64,000 nt of DNA from JAVBWI01 sp036677445 (GCA_036677445.1 JAVBWI010000026.1:62001-126000), one strand, 5' to 3'. Shown: positions 24,519-33,118, numbered from the stretch's first letter. A program made the numbers and translations. Notes: generated by a model from the sequence alone, not told the origin.

Positions 24519-25580
24519 ATGAAAGCGGCAGTATGGCACGGCTATAAGGACGTGCGAATTCAGGATGTTCCCGTACCCGCCGTACCCGGCGGGCACGTCA
24601 AAATCCGGGTTGCCTACGCGGGTATTTGCGGCACGGATCGCCACGAGTATGTTGGCCCCAACTTTATTCCGGTGCAAAAACCGCACCGGCTGACCGGCCG
24701 CACCGCGCCGTTGACGCTGGGGCATGAGTTCACCGGCGTTATCGAGGAAGTGGGCGCGGACGTGGAAGGCTGGAAGAAAGGCGACCGCGTTACCGCCAAC
24801 GGCACGCTGTGCTGTAAGGAATGCGCAATGTGCCGCTCCGGCCGTTACAACGTCTGCGAGAAGCTGGGCTTCCTGGGCGTAGGCACGGACGGCGCGTTTG
24901 CGGAATTCGTAAACGTGGATGCGGACAGGCTGTTCCGCGTGCCGGCAAACGTAACCCTGCGGCAGGGCGCATTGGCGGAACCGCTTGCCTGCGGTATCCA
25001 TTCCACGCGGCTGATGGGCGACATTGCGGGCAGCTCCGTGGTGGTTGTCGGCCCCGGCATCATCGGGCTTGCGTGCATGTTCGCGGCCAAGTTCGCGGGC
25101 GCAGGCAAAATATTCGTGGCCGGTGTGGGCAAGGACCGCAAGGAACTTGTTGAAAAGTACGGCTGCACCTATCACGATGTGATGGATTCGGACCTTATGC
25201 AAGCGGTCCTGGATTGGAACGGCGGCCTGGCGGATGTCGTATACGAGTGCGTGGGCAGCCAGCGCACGCTGGACAGCGCCATTTCCGTGCTGCGGCCGGG
25301 CGCAAAGCTGATGGTGATGGGCGTGTTCGAGAAAAAGCCGGTATTCGATATGAACACCTTCCAGGAAGGGGAGCGCATGCTTTACACCTCCCAGGCGCAT
25401 GTGGATGAGATCGGCGTCGCGCTGGATTATCTCTCCAAGGGGTATATCGACGCGGACGAGCTCATTACGCGCGAAGTTACGCTGGATACACTGGTAGACG
25501 ACGGCTTTGAGGAGCTGATCCAAAATGGGCCGAAGCATATTAAAGTGATGATTCGCGTCGGCGACGGAAAGGAGCAATAA
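24519..25580 (+). CDS. Zinc-dependent alcohol dehydrogenase 2 (butanediol/threonine dehydrogenase-like)
   Basis: This 353-residue medium-chain dehydrogenase has Cys37 (YAGICGTDRHEY), GHEFTGVIEEVG, the structural zinc loop CCKECAMCRSGRYNVC and the Rossmann block VVVGPGIIGLACMFAAKFAG. The RHEY and the extended loop before GHEF resemble 2,3-butanediol dehydrogenases. Its substrate is not identifiable, but the context implies a polyol or hydroxyketone. AAAGGAG precedes the ATG. It differs clearly from the dehydrogenase at 19780, so the two are not a recent duplication. Confidence 0.87.
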   Translation: MKAAVWHGYKDVRIQDVPVPAVPGGHVKIRVAYAGICGTDRHEYVGPNFIPVQKPHRLTGRTAPLTLGHEFTGVIEEVGADVEGWKKGDRVTANGTLCCKECAMCRSGRYNVCEKLGFLGVGTDGAFAEFVNVDADRLFRVPANVTLRQGALAEPLACGIHSTRLMGDIAGSSVVVVGPGIIGLACMFAAKFAGAGKIFVAGVGKDRKELVEKYGCTYHDVMDSDLMQAVLDWNGGLADVVYECVGSQRTLDSAISVLRPGAKLMVMGVFEKKPVFDMNTFQEGERMLYTSQAHVDEIGVALDYLSKGYIDADELITREVTLDTLVDDGFEELIQNGPKHIKVMIRVGDGKEQ

Positions 25581-25582
25581 CC

Positions 25583-26770
25583 ATGGATACCAAGAACGCA
25601 AAATTCGCAACAAAGGCCGTACACGCCGGGCAAATGCCGGACCCCGAGACCGGTTCGCTGATCGCCCCCATGTTTATGACCAGCACCTATGTGTGGACGC
25701 CCGAGAAGATGGACCGCTATCTTGCCGGCGACAAGGAGGGCATTTTCACATACGCCCGTTCCCGCAACCCGACGCAGAACGATCTGCAGGATAAGGTAGC
25801 GGAGCTCGAAGGCGCGGAGGCCGCGTTGGCGACTGCTTCGGGTATGGCGGCGATTTCGCTCGCAGTCATGAACTGCGCGCACACCGGCGACCATGTGATC
25901 GCATACAAGACCATTTATGGCGGCACGTACGCGCTGTTTACCAAGATATTTGAAGAATTCAAGATCGACGTTACGTTCGTAACCGATCTCGATCCCGCCA
26001 CGCTGGATGCGGCAAAGCGCCCCAACACCAAGTGCGTCTATGCCGAAACCATCGCCAACCCCACCATGCGCGTGCTGGATCTTGCCGAGTTTGCAGGCTG
26101 GGCCAAGCGCAACAACGTGATGTCCATTGTGGACAGCACATTCACGTCTCCCTACCTGGTTCGTCCGATAGAATATGGCGTGGATGTCGTGGTGCACAGC
26201 ACAACAAAGTACATCAACGGCCACGGCGACCTGATCGGTGGCATCATTTGCGGCAAATTCGCGTTTGTGGATAAAATCAGAAGCTCCATGTATCAGGAGC
26301 TTGGCCCCGTGCCCAGCCCCTTCGCGTGCTGGCTGCAGTTGCGCGGCCTCAAGACCCTGCACCTGCGCCTGCGCGCGCACAGCGAAAACGCGCTTGCGCT
26401 TGCAGAATGGCTGGAACAGCAGAAACAGGTGCTTTCCGTATCGTACCCTGGCCTCGCTAGCCACCCGCAATACGAGATTGCGAAAGCGCAGTTTAAAAAC
26501 GGCTGCGGCGGCATGCTGAACTTTGTAGTGGATGGCGGCATCCCCGGTGCGCAGGCGTTCATTAAAAAGCTGCATATGGCCAAGTATTGCGTGAGCTTGG
26601 GCGATCTCGATACGCTGGTACAGCACCCGGCTACCATGACCCACGGTAAAATCCCCAGGGAAGAACGCGAGCGCATGGGTATCCCCGACGGCATGATCCG
26701 TATTTCCGTCGGCATCGAGGATATCGAGGATATCATTGCGGATTTCGCGCACGCGTTTGCGCAGGAATAA
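25583..26770 (+). CDS. PLP-dependent Cys/Met metabolism enzyme (gamma-synthase/lyase type)
   Basis: This 395-residue enzyme is a full-length member of the cystathionine gamma-synthase / methionine gamma-lyase family. Family blocks are YARSRNPTQNDLQDKVAELE, ATASGMAAISLAVM and HSTTKYINGHGD with the PLP-binding Lys209. Members break or form C-S bonds on cysteine, homocysteine and derivatives. The gene starts 2 nt after the dehydrogenase stop and is tightly embedded among sugar-catabolic genes, which is not where biosynthetic members usually sit. The likely role is cleaving a sulfur amino acid part of the substrate, or a beta/gamma-elimination on an amino-sugar adduct. Which reaction it carries out cannot be told from sequence. 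Confidence 0.9.
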   Translation: MDTKNAKFATKAVHAGQMPDPETGSLIAPMFMTSTYVWTPEKMDRYLAGDKEGIFTYARSRNPTQNDLQDKVAELEGAEAALATASGMAAISLAVMNCAHTGDHVIAYKTIYGGTYALFTKIFEEFKIDVTFVTDLDPATLDAAKRPNTKCVYAETIANPTMRVLDLAEFAGWAKRNNVMSIVDSTFTSPYLVRPIEYGVDVVVHSTTKYINGHGDLIGGIICGKFAFVDKIRSSMYQELGPVPSPFACWLQLRGLKTLHLRLRAHSENALALAEWLEQQKQVLSVSYPGLASHPQYEIAKAQFKNGCGGMLNFVVDGGIPGAQAFIKKLHMAKYCVSLGDLDTLVQHPATMTHGKIPREERERMGIPDGMIRISVGIEDIEDIIADFAHAFAQE

Positions 26771-26790
26771 GCGCATGAAAGGAGCCCTGC

Positions 26791-27459
26791 ATGTTTGAAG
26801 AGCAAAAAAAGCAGGTGATCCGTGCCGCATTGACATTGGATAGATACGGCCTGATCGCGCTTTCCGGCGGCAACGTAAGCTGCCGCATGCCATCGGGCGA
26901 AATCCTCGTGACGCCTTCCGGCATGATCTACGAGGATATGGAGCCGGACGATGTGCTGGTGATGGACCTTGATAACAACGTGATCGAGGGCATGCGCAAG
27001 CCCTCGGTGGATACCGAAGCGCTTCTGTATGTGTTTAAACATATGCCTGCGGTCAACGCCGTTATCCATACCCACCAGCCTTACGCCACGGCCATCGGCC
27101 TGGTGATGGACGAATTCCCCGTGGCGGTGACAACGCTCGCCAACGCCACGAAGGGTTCGGTCAAGGTATGCCCCTTCACATCGGCCGCCAGCCTCGCGAT
27201 GGGGATACAGACTGTGGAAAACCTTGACGGAAAGCTTGCGGTCATATTGAAGCAGCACGGCGTCATGGCGGTGGGCGATTCGCTCAAACAGGCGCTGTAT
27301 GCCTGCGTGTATCTGGAGGAAGCGGCAAAGACATACACCGTCGCCTGTGCGATGGGTACGCCCGCGCTGCTAAATCCCGCACAGGTGGAGCAGGCCGTAC
27401 AGGTTTTTAATTACTACGGGCAGGGCAGCAAGCCCATGCCCAAGGAAGTCGTGGGGTAA
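26791..27459 (+). CDS. Class II aldolase/adducin-family protein (fuculose-phosphate aldolase type)
   Basis: This 222-residue enzyme has the metal-binding histidines His93 and His95 (VIHTHQPYATA) and His156 (LKQHGVMAVG), plus the GGNVSCRMP phosphate-binding loop near residue 27. The family includes L-fuculose-1-phosphate aldolase, ribulose-5-phosphate 4-epimerase and methylthioribulose-phosphate aldolases or dehydratases. In the position of the Glu base of fuculose aldolase, the local sequence KPSVDTEAL does not align cleanly, so a retro-aldol reaction is probable but not certain. AAAGGAG precedes the ATG. Confidence 0.85.
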   Translation: MFEEQKKQVIRAALTLDRYGLIALSGGNVSCRMPSGEILVTPSGMIYEDMEPDDVLVMDLDNNVIEGMRKPSVDTEALLYVFKHMPAVNAVIHTHQPYATAIGLVMDEFPVAVTTLANATKGSVKVCPFTSAASLAMGIQTVENLDGKLAVILKQHGVMAVGDSLKQALYACVYLEEAAKTYTVACAMGTPALLNPAQVEQAVQVFNYYGQGSKPMPKEVVG

Positions 27460-27506
27460 GTACCCCGCGCGGATATTGCATACCATATGCAGAAAGGATC
27501 ATAACG

Positions 27507-28358
27507 ATGGACGCCAAACGGGTTCCGGAACTGGCGCGCACCGCGCTGGATTTGCGAATTTTGGGTCTGAAAATGGTACAGCGTGCACGGTCGGGCCATA
27601 TCGGCGGGGCATTTTCCCTCTCCGAGATCATGGCGGTGCTCTATTTTGAAAAGATGAACATCCGGCCTGACCAGCCGCAATGGGAGGACCGCGACCGCTT
27701 TGTGCTTTCCAAGGGCCATGCGACGGTTGCTTTATACCCCGCGCTGGCGATGCGCGGATACTTTCCGGTGGAACGACTGAATACCTTCCGCAGGATCGAC
27801 GGCAGCCTTTCCGGACATGCCGAAATGCGGTATGTTTCGGGCGTGGATATGTCCACGGGTTCGCTGGGGCAGGGCCTTTCCACCGCGGTGGGCATGGCGC
27901 TTGCGGGCAAACAGCAGAACAAAGGCTACTATACCTATGCGGTTGTGGGCGACGGCGAAATACAGGAGGGTCAGATCTGGGAAGCGCTCATGTTCGCAGC
28001 GGGCCATAGCCTCGATCATTTGATTGTGGTACTCGACTGCAACAAAGTGCAGCTCGACGGCACCGTAGCCGAAGTGCTGGATACCGGCGACCTTGCGGCC
28101 AAATTCAACAGCTTCGGCCTGCACATCCAATCCATCGACGGGCATGATATTTCAGAAATCGCACAGGCCATAGAAATTGCAAAGGCAACAGCGGGCAAGC
28201 CGCATATGATCATTGCCAATACCGTTAAGGGCAAAGGCGTTTCCTTCATGGAAGGAAAGAGCCTCTGGCATGGCAAGACTCCGAACGACGAGCAGTTTGA
28301 GGCAGCATTTAAAGAGCTGTATGCGCTCAAGGAAGGGGTGTGCTGCAATGAGCGGTAA
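27507..28358 (+). CDS. Transketolase, N-terminal (TPP-binding) subunit
   Basis: This 283-residue protein is the N-terminal half of transketolase encoded as its own gene. It has the start region ARSGHIGGAFSLSEIMAVLYF, SLGQGLSTAVGMAL, and the TPP/Mg motif GDGEIQEGQIWEAL ... VVLDCNKVQLDG. With the C-terminal subunit it transfers two-carbon ketol units. Split pairs are common in clostridia and in several dedicated sugar pathways. The reading frame overlaps the next gene by 11 nt, so both halves are likely to be made in equal amounts. Confidence 0.92.
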   Translation: MDAKRVPELARTALDLRILGLKMVQRARSGHIGGAFSLSEIMAVLYFEKMNIRPDQPQWEDRDRFVLSKGHATVALYPALAMRGYFPVERLNTFRRIDGSLSGHAEMRYVSGVDMSTGSLGQGLSTAVGMALAGKQQNKGYYTYAVVGDGEIQEGQIWEALMFAAGHSLDHLIVVLDCNKVQLDGTVAEVLDTGDLAAKFNSFGLHIQSIDGHDISEIAQAIEIAKATAGKPHMIIANTVKGKGVSFMEGKSLWHGKTPNDEQFEAAFKELYALKEGVCCNER

Positions 28359-29289
28359 AATTGCAACCAGAAACGCGTATGGCGCGGCTTTGGCGCAGAT
28401 GGGCGGGGAAGACCCGAAAATCGTAGCGCTGGACGCGGATGTGAGCACCTGCACCATGTCCTGCATGTTCGGCGAGAAATACCCCGACCGTTTTTATAAC
28501 GTCGGCATTGCGGAAGCCGACATGGTCGGTATCGCGGCGGGCATGGCGTCCTGCGGCCTGACGCCGTTTGTAAGCGCGTTCGCCATGTTCCTGGCGGGGA
28601 GAACGTTCGACCAGATTCGCAACTCCGTATGCTACCCCGGCCTGAACGTAAAGATTGTGGGTACCCACGCGGGGCTTACGGTGGGCGAGGATGGCGCGAC
28701 GCACCAGTGCCTGGAGGATATCGGGCTCATGCGCAGCATCCCCGGCATGGTGGTGGTGCATCCCGCGGACGCAAACGAGACCGAGGCGGCGGTGCGCGCC
28801 ATAGCACTCCATAAAGGGCCGGTGTACCTGCGGCTTGGGCGCAAGGCGCTGGAGAACGTTACCGGGTTTGAAGGCTATTCGTTCGAGCTGGGCAAGGCGG
28901 TGCAGATGCGCGGCGGCAAGGATGTTACCATCGCCGCAACGGGAATCATGGTTGGCATTGCGCTGCAGGCGGCGGAACTGCTTGCAGGCGAAGGCATCAG
29001 CGCGCGCGTGCTCAACTTCCATACCATCAAACCCATGGACCGGGATGCCGTGATCCGCGCCGCAAAGGAAACCGGCGCCATCGTGACCGCGGAAGAGCAC
29101 AACGTGCTTTGCGGCCTGGGCAGCGCGGTGGCCGAGATCGTGACAGAGACCGTCCCCGTGCCCGTTTTGAAGGTGGGTACGCAGGATACCTTCGGAAAAT
29201 CCGGCGATTCCGACGCGCTGCTGGAACTCTATGGGCTGACGAAAGAAAAGATTGCGGAGCAGGCCAAACGCGCAATCGCACTGAAGTAA
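28348..29289 (+). CDS. Transketolase, C-terminal subunit
   Basis: This 313-residue protein carries the pyrimidine-binding and C-terminal domains of transketolase: DADVSTCTMSCMFGEKYPDRF, NVGIAEADMVGIAAGMA, HAGLTVGEDGATHQCLEDI and the C-terminal EEHNVLCGLGSAVAE. The ATG at 28348 with GGAAGGGG upstream lies inside the end of the N-subunit gene. It closes the long cluster and is followed by a strong terminator. Confidence 0.92.
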   Translation: MSGKIATRNAYGAALAQMGGEDPKIVALDADVSTCTMSCMFGEKYPDRFYNVGIAEADMVGIAAGMASCGLTPFVSAFAMFLAGRTFDQIRNSVCYPGLNVKIVGTHAGLTVGEDGATHQCLEDIGLMRSIPGMVVVHPADANETEAAVRAIALHKGPVYLRLGRKALENVTGFEGYSFELGKAVQMRGGKDVTIAATGIMVGIALQAAELLAGEGISARVLNFHTIKPMDRDAVIRAAKETGAIVTAEEHNVLCGLGSAVAEIVTETVPVPVLKVGTQDTFGKSGDSDALLELYGLTKEKIAEQAKRAIALK

Positions 29290-29308
29290 CAAGATACAGG
29301 GCACATGG

Positions 29309-29341
29309 AAACAGGAAGGTAAATAAATGCCTTCCTGTTTT
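29309..29341. terminator. Bidirectional terminator closing the 17-kb cluster
   Basis: AAACAGGAAGG at 29309-29319 and CCTTCCTGTTT at 29330-29340 form a perfect 11-bp stem with a 10-nt A/T-rich loop. The A-rich left and T-rich right edges suit both the cluster and the convergent SDR gene, whose stop is at 29368. Confidence 0.85.
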
Positions 29342-29367
29342 GATTCAGACAGAATGAATAGTGAGTA

Positions 29368-30258
29368 TTAAGATTCGGTAATCTTGCCTCCGTTGACATG
29401 CAGTACCTGGCCGGTGACATAGGCGGAATCGTCGCTGGCGAGGTATACATACGTGGGCGCGATCTCAAAGGGCTGCGCCGCGCGGCCCAGCGGGGTATCC
29501 TTTCCGAATTGCGCGACCTCCAGCTCTGTAAAGCTTGCGGGGATGAGCGGCGTCCACACCGGCCCCGGCGCTACGGCGTTGACGCGGATACCCTTGGGTG
29601 CCAGGGAAAGGGAAAGCGAACGCGTAAAGGAAACGATGGCGCCTTTGGTCGCGGAATAGTCTATGAGCGTTTCGTGCCCGGCATAAGCCGTTACGGAAGT
29701 CGTATTGATGATGCAGGCGCCCGCCTGCATGTGTTTTAGCGCCGCCTTGGCCATATAAAAGTAGCTGTAAACGTTTGTCGCGAACGTTTCGCACAGCTGT
29801 GCCGCGGTAATATCCTCCAGCTTGTTTTGCGGGTACTGCACGGCGATGTTGTTGACCAGTATGCCGATATGCGAGAATGCCCGTATCGTCTTATCGACCG
29901 CGTCGATTGCCGCCTGCTCGTTTTTTAAATCGCAGGCAATGAGCAGGCACTGTCTGCCGCATTCCTCGACACACCGTTTGGTTTCCTCCGCATCCTTTGT
30001 GTTGCTTAAATGCACCACCGCGATATCCGCGCCTTCTTTGGCGAACGCAATGGCGGCGGCCTGCCCGATGCCGCTGTCGCCGCCGGTGATGATCGCCGTG
30101 CGGCCCTTTAATTTGTTGGAGCCGTTGTAAAGCGGGTTGTTTGCGATCGGCTTGGGAGTCATTTCCTGCTGGCTGCCCGGCTGTGTATTCTGGTGCTGCG
30201 GCGGGAAGCCCTGCGGCGTGCCGGGGTTCGAGTTCTGATATGTAGAGGGGTTTTCCAT
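29368..30258 (-). CDS. SDR-family oxidoreductase (YdaD/YhdF general-stress type)
   Basis: This 296-residue short-chain dehydrogenase has an N-terminal Pro/Gln/Asn-rich stretch of about 45 residues, then the cofactor loop AIITGGDSGIGQAAA, NNIAVQYPQ, the catalytic Ser with YSATKGAI (Tyr and Lys), and a VNAVAPGPVWTPLIP block. The architecture, including the PQG/Q-rich leader, matches the Bacillus stress proteins YdaD and YhdF. Its substrate is unknown. GGAGG lies ahead of the ATG. It is single on the minus strand, divergent from the asparagine synthase gene. Confidence 0.9.
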   Translation of the reverse strand: MENPSTYQNSNPGTPQGFPPQHQNTQPGSQQEMTPKPIANNPLYNGSNKLKGRTAIITGGDSGIGQAAAIAFAKEGADIAVVHLSNTKDAEETKRCVEECGRQCLLIACDLKNEQAAIDAVDKTIRAFSHIGILVNNIAVQYPQNKLEDITAAQLCETFATNVYSYFYMAKAALKHMQAGACIINTTSVTAYAGHETLIDYSATKGAIVSFTRSLSLSLAPKGIRVNAVAPGPVWTPLIPASFTELEVAQFGKDTPLGRAAQPFEIAPTYVYLASDDSAYVTGQVLHVNGGKITES

Positions 30259-30430
30259 GGAGCGCCTCCTTTTTTCTTGTAGGTTCTGCCTAATGCCAAA
30301 CGATTATGCAGGTATTCTGCGTACGCGGCGGGCCGCCTGCTGTTGAACCAATCCCCGGCATGCAAGCATATGATGATCGTAACGCGGCCGACAGGCATAT
30401 AATAATCGACATCAGAAATGGGTGAGGCTT
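30259..30430. promoter_or_regulatory. Divergent promoter region (SDR gene / asparagine synthase)
   Basis: This 172-bp gap separates two diverging genes and must hold both promoters. A TATAAT at 30398-30403 faces the asparagine synthase gene, but the hexamer 17 nt upstream (GATCGT) is a poor -35 box. I see no riboswitch or T-box features. Confidence 0.4.
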
Positions 30431-32272
30431 ATGTGCGGAATAACGGGCATTATAGACTATCGCAGAGATATTGCGGAACAGACGCCGGTCATTGAGCGTA
30501 TGACGCAGGCGCTGCAGCACCGGGGACCGGATGACTTTGGCTACCATATCGACAGGCACGCGCTGCTTGGACACCGGCGGCTCGTGGTCGTCGACCCCGC
30601 GGGCGGCGCGCAGCCCATGCAAAAAACGGTGGACGGCAGCACCTACACCATCGTTTATAACGGGGAACTGTACAACACGGAGGAACTGCGCCAAAGCCTG
30701 CTTGCCCTTGGCTTTACATTCAACTCCTATTCGGATACGGAGGTGCTGCTGTGCGCTTATATCGCGTGGGGCGTGGGCTGCGCCGAACGATTGAACGGCA
30801 TATTCAGCTTTGGCGTTTGGGATTCCTTGCTCGAATCGCTTTACCTGTGCCGTGATCCGTTGGGCGTAAAGCCGCTGTATTATACCGTACAGGGGGATGC
30901 GCTGCTGTTCGCGTCGGAGATGAAAGCCATATTGGCGCATCCGTCGGTACGGCCGGTACTGGATGAGGAGGGCGTTTGCGAAATCATGGGGCTGGGCCCG
31001 GCGCATAGCCAAAACAGCGGCGTGTTCAAGGGGATATTGCAGCTGCCCGCTGCCCATTTTCTGCTGTATACGCGCGAACGGACCGTGACGCACGAATATT
31101 GGAAGCTGCAGGATACGACCCATACCGAAAACGCGGACGAAACGGCGGAGCACATCCGCTTTTTGCTGCTGGATGCGATCAAACGGCAGCTCGTCGCCGA
31201 TGTACCCGTTTGCACATTCCTTTCGGGCGGGTTGGATTCGAGCACGATTTCCACCGTTGCGGCACGGGAATTTCAGAAACAGGGCCGCACGTTGGATACG
31301 TTTTCGGTGGAATATGAAGAAAACAGCCAATTTTATCAGTCCAACGACTTCCAGCCCACGGCGGATGACGCCTGGGTGGGCAGAATGTCGGCGCATATAG
31401 GCAGCAAACATAGGCGCGTCATACTCAATAACGGGGAGCTTGCGTCGGCGCTTTACGACGCCGTGCGGGCAAACGACCTGCCCGGTATGGCGGATATCGA
31501 TTCCTCTCTGCTCTTGTTCTGCCGCGAGGTGCGAAAGCACGCCACTGTCGCGCTATCCGGCGAGTGCGCGGATGAGATATTCGGCGGTTACCCGTGGTAT
31601 GTCCGCAAGGACCTTGCACACGCGGGTACATTCCCCTGGTCGGGGGCGGTGCGCGAGCGGCATGCGCTGCTTTCGCCCGCGCTCTCGCACATCCGCCTGC
31701 CGGAATATGTACAGGCGCAGTATGGCACCACGCTCAGGCAGACGCCGGTCGCGCCCGATGCGTCCGAGGAGGAAACGGCGTTTAAAAGGCTGTTCTACCT
31801 GAACGTGAAATGGTTCATGAACACGCTGCTTACCCGCAAGGACAGGATGAGTATGGCGACAAGCCTGGAAGTGCGCGTCCCGTTTGCGGATTACCGGCTG
31901 GTGGAATATGCGTTCAACATTCCGCGCGATATGCTCTTTTATAACGGCCGTGAAAAAGGGATACTTCGCAAAGCGCTCACGGGGCTGCTGCCGGAGGAAA
32001 TACTCTGGCGCAAAAAAAGCCCGTATCCCAAGACGTTCCATCCCGCATATGTCAATGCGGTCTGTACGGCAATGGAAGGTTTCCTGCGCGGCCCGCACTG
32101 CAGGATTGGCGAGCTGCTGGACATAGGGGCCGTGCGGGAACTAGTGGATACGGAGGGAAAATCCTTCGGACGCCCCTGGTTTGGGCAGCTGATGATGGGG
32201 CCGCAGCTCATCGCCTATCTGGTACAGCTGGAACTATGGCTGCGGGAGTATAACGTCGTCGTTCAGGTATAA
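30431..32272 (+). CDS. asnB: Asparagine synthase (glutamine-hydrolysing)
   Basis: This 613-residue enzyme makes asparagine from aspartate, glutamine and ATP. The start at 30431 puts the nucleophile Cys2 (MCGITGIIDY) at the mature N-terminus, as the glutaminase requires; the GTGAGG site upstream supports it. The glutaminase domain (LQHRGPDDFGYH, GHRRLVVVDPAGG, NGELYN) is followed by the synthetase domain with the PP-loop FLSGGLDSSTIS and SGECADEIFGGYPWY. Length and order are complete. It stands alone, followed by a hairpin region. Confidence 0.95.
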   Translation: MCGITGIIDYRRDIAEQTPVIERMTQALQHRGPDDFGYHIDRHALLGHRRLVVVDPAGGAQPMQKTVDGSTYTIVYNGELYNTEELRQSLLALGFTFNSYSDTEVLLCAYIAWGVGCAERLNGIFSFGVWDSLLESLYLCRDPLGVKPLYYTVQGDALLFASEMKAILAHPSVRPVLDEEGVCEIMGLGPAHSQNSGVFKGILQLPAAHFLLYTRERTVTHEYWKLQDTTHTENADETAEHIRFLLLDAIKRQLVADVPVCTFLSGGLDSSTISTVAAREFQKQGRTLDTFSVEYEENSQFYQSNDFQPTADDAWVGRMSAHIGSKHRRVILNNGELASALYDAVRANDLPGMADIDSSLLLFCREVRKHATVALSGECADEIFGGYPWYVRKDLAHAGTFPWSGAVRERHALLSPALSHIRLPEYVQAQYGTTLRQTPVAPDASEEETAFKRLFYLNVKWFMNTLLTRKDRMSMATSLEVRVPFADYRLVEYAFNIPRDMLFYNGREKGILRKALTGLLPEEILWRKKSPYPKTFHPAYVNAVCTAMEGFLRGPHCRIGELLDIGAVRELVDTEGKSFGRPWFGQLMMGPQLIAYLVQLELWLREYNVVVQV

Positions 32273-32295
32273 CTTACCGTGATAAACCGAGACCG

Positions 32296-32324
32296 GGGCG
32301 GGATCGACAATGATCGATTCCGCC
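32296..32324. terminator. Possible terminator after asparagine synthase
   Basis: GGCGGGATCGA and TCGATTCCGCC form an 11-bp stem with one mismatch about 24 bp after the asnB stop. The T-run is missing, so termination efficiency is doubtful. Confidence 0.45.
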
Positions 32325-32364
32325 TCCGACATTCAGCCTGTCAAAGAATGAAGATTGGGCCTCA

Positions 32365-32528
32365 TAGCAGGGCGCTCCGTCGCCCTGCTAACGCGACAAA
32401 CAGCGTAGGAACTATCTAAATCTGTCAACTCTGATGGCATGTGCATCAGAGTTGACACCTTGCATGCAGGGGGGGGCGGTGAGCGAACCTGCATGAGAAT
32501 CCTCGAAAAAGTGGTATGCCACTTTTTC
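32365..32528. repeat. Dispersed hairpin repeat, copy B
   Basis: Four successive perfect hairpins fill the space between asnB and dpaB: TAGCAGGGCG/CGCCCTGCTA (32365-32390), TGTCAACTCTGATG/CATCAGAGTTGACA (32423-32457, 14 bp), CATGCAGG/CCTGCATG (32463-32495) and GAAAAAGTGG/CCACTTTTTC (32505-32528). Read on the minus strand, the last one (CTTGTGGAAAAAGTGG ... ACTTTTTCGAGG) matches the copies near 10.8 and 40.3 kb. It may also act as the terminator of the converging genes. Confidence 0.7.
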
Positions 32529-32539
32529 CACAAGCTGCG

Positions 32540-33118
32540 TTATCCCCTGAGCAGTATGGGTTGGAGCTGTTCACCCGATAACGCGCTCTTTATCGCGTCG
32601 GGTATCAGGGTAAAGTCGGCGATCAGGGAGTTGCATTTCTGCAGGGGGTTATCCTGACCAAAGGGCACAAAATAGATGTTTCTAGAGTTGAGCAGCGCGC
32701 CGATATTCCGGGCGTTTGCGGACAAGCCGTCGTTGGTGGAAATGGCGATCACCACGGGCTTGCGGTTTCGAAGCTGCGCCTTGCAGGCCATCGTCACCGG
32801 CGTATCCGTTACGGCGTTGGCGATCTTTGCAAGCGTATTCCCCGTGCACGGGGCTATCACGAGCACATCAAGCAGGTTTTTCGGACCGACGGGCTCTGCG
32901 TCCGCGATGGTCTCGATAGGCGTTTTGCCCGTGATTGAGAGTATCTTTTCTCTGAAGCAGGCTGCCGTACCAAAGCGCGTATCGGTGCCCGCCACGGCAA
33001 ATGATACGATGGGCAGGATATCATAGCCCAGCGTTTCGAGCCGTTCCATCTCCGTAAGGGCCTTTTCAAGTGTGCAGAATGACCCCGTCATTGCATAACC
33101 GATGGTAGTATTATTCAA
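32540..33118 (-). CDS. dpaB: Dipicolinate synthase subunit B
   Basis: This 192-residue flavoprotein-like subunit, also called SpoVFB, works with DpaA to make dipicolinic acid from dihydrodipicolinate in the mother cell during sporulation. Recognisable blocks are IGYAMTGSFCTLEKAL, VIAPCTGNTLAKIANAVTD and PVVIAISTNDGLSANARNIG. Its start overlaps the end of dpaA by 8 nt. Presence of the pair is strong evidence that the organism forms endospores. Confidence 0.93.
   Translation of the reverse strand: MNNTTIGYAMTGSFCTLEKALTEMERLETLGYDILPIVSFAVAGTDTRFGTAACFREKILSITGKTPIETIADAEPVGPKNLLDVLVIAPCTGNTLAKIANAVTDTPVTMACKAQLRNRKPVVIAISTNDGLSANARNIGALLNSRNIYFVPFGQDNPLQKCNSLIADFTLIPDAIKSALSGEQLQPILLRG

Noticed and set aside
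26791..27459. Methylthioribulose-1-phosphate dehydratase of the methionine salvage pathway
   Set aside because: The fold is shared, but no methylthioribose kinase, isomerase or enolase-phosphatase genes accompany it; it is kept only as a possible family relative.
12307..29289. Reading the cluster as a simple branched-chain amino acid uptake operon
   Set aside because: The sugar-type regulator and the run of kinase, isomerase, aldolase and transketolase genes after livF are not expected in such an operon.
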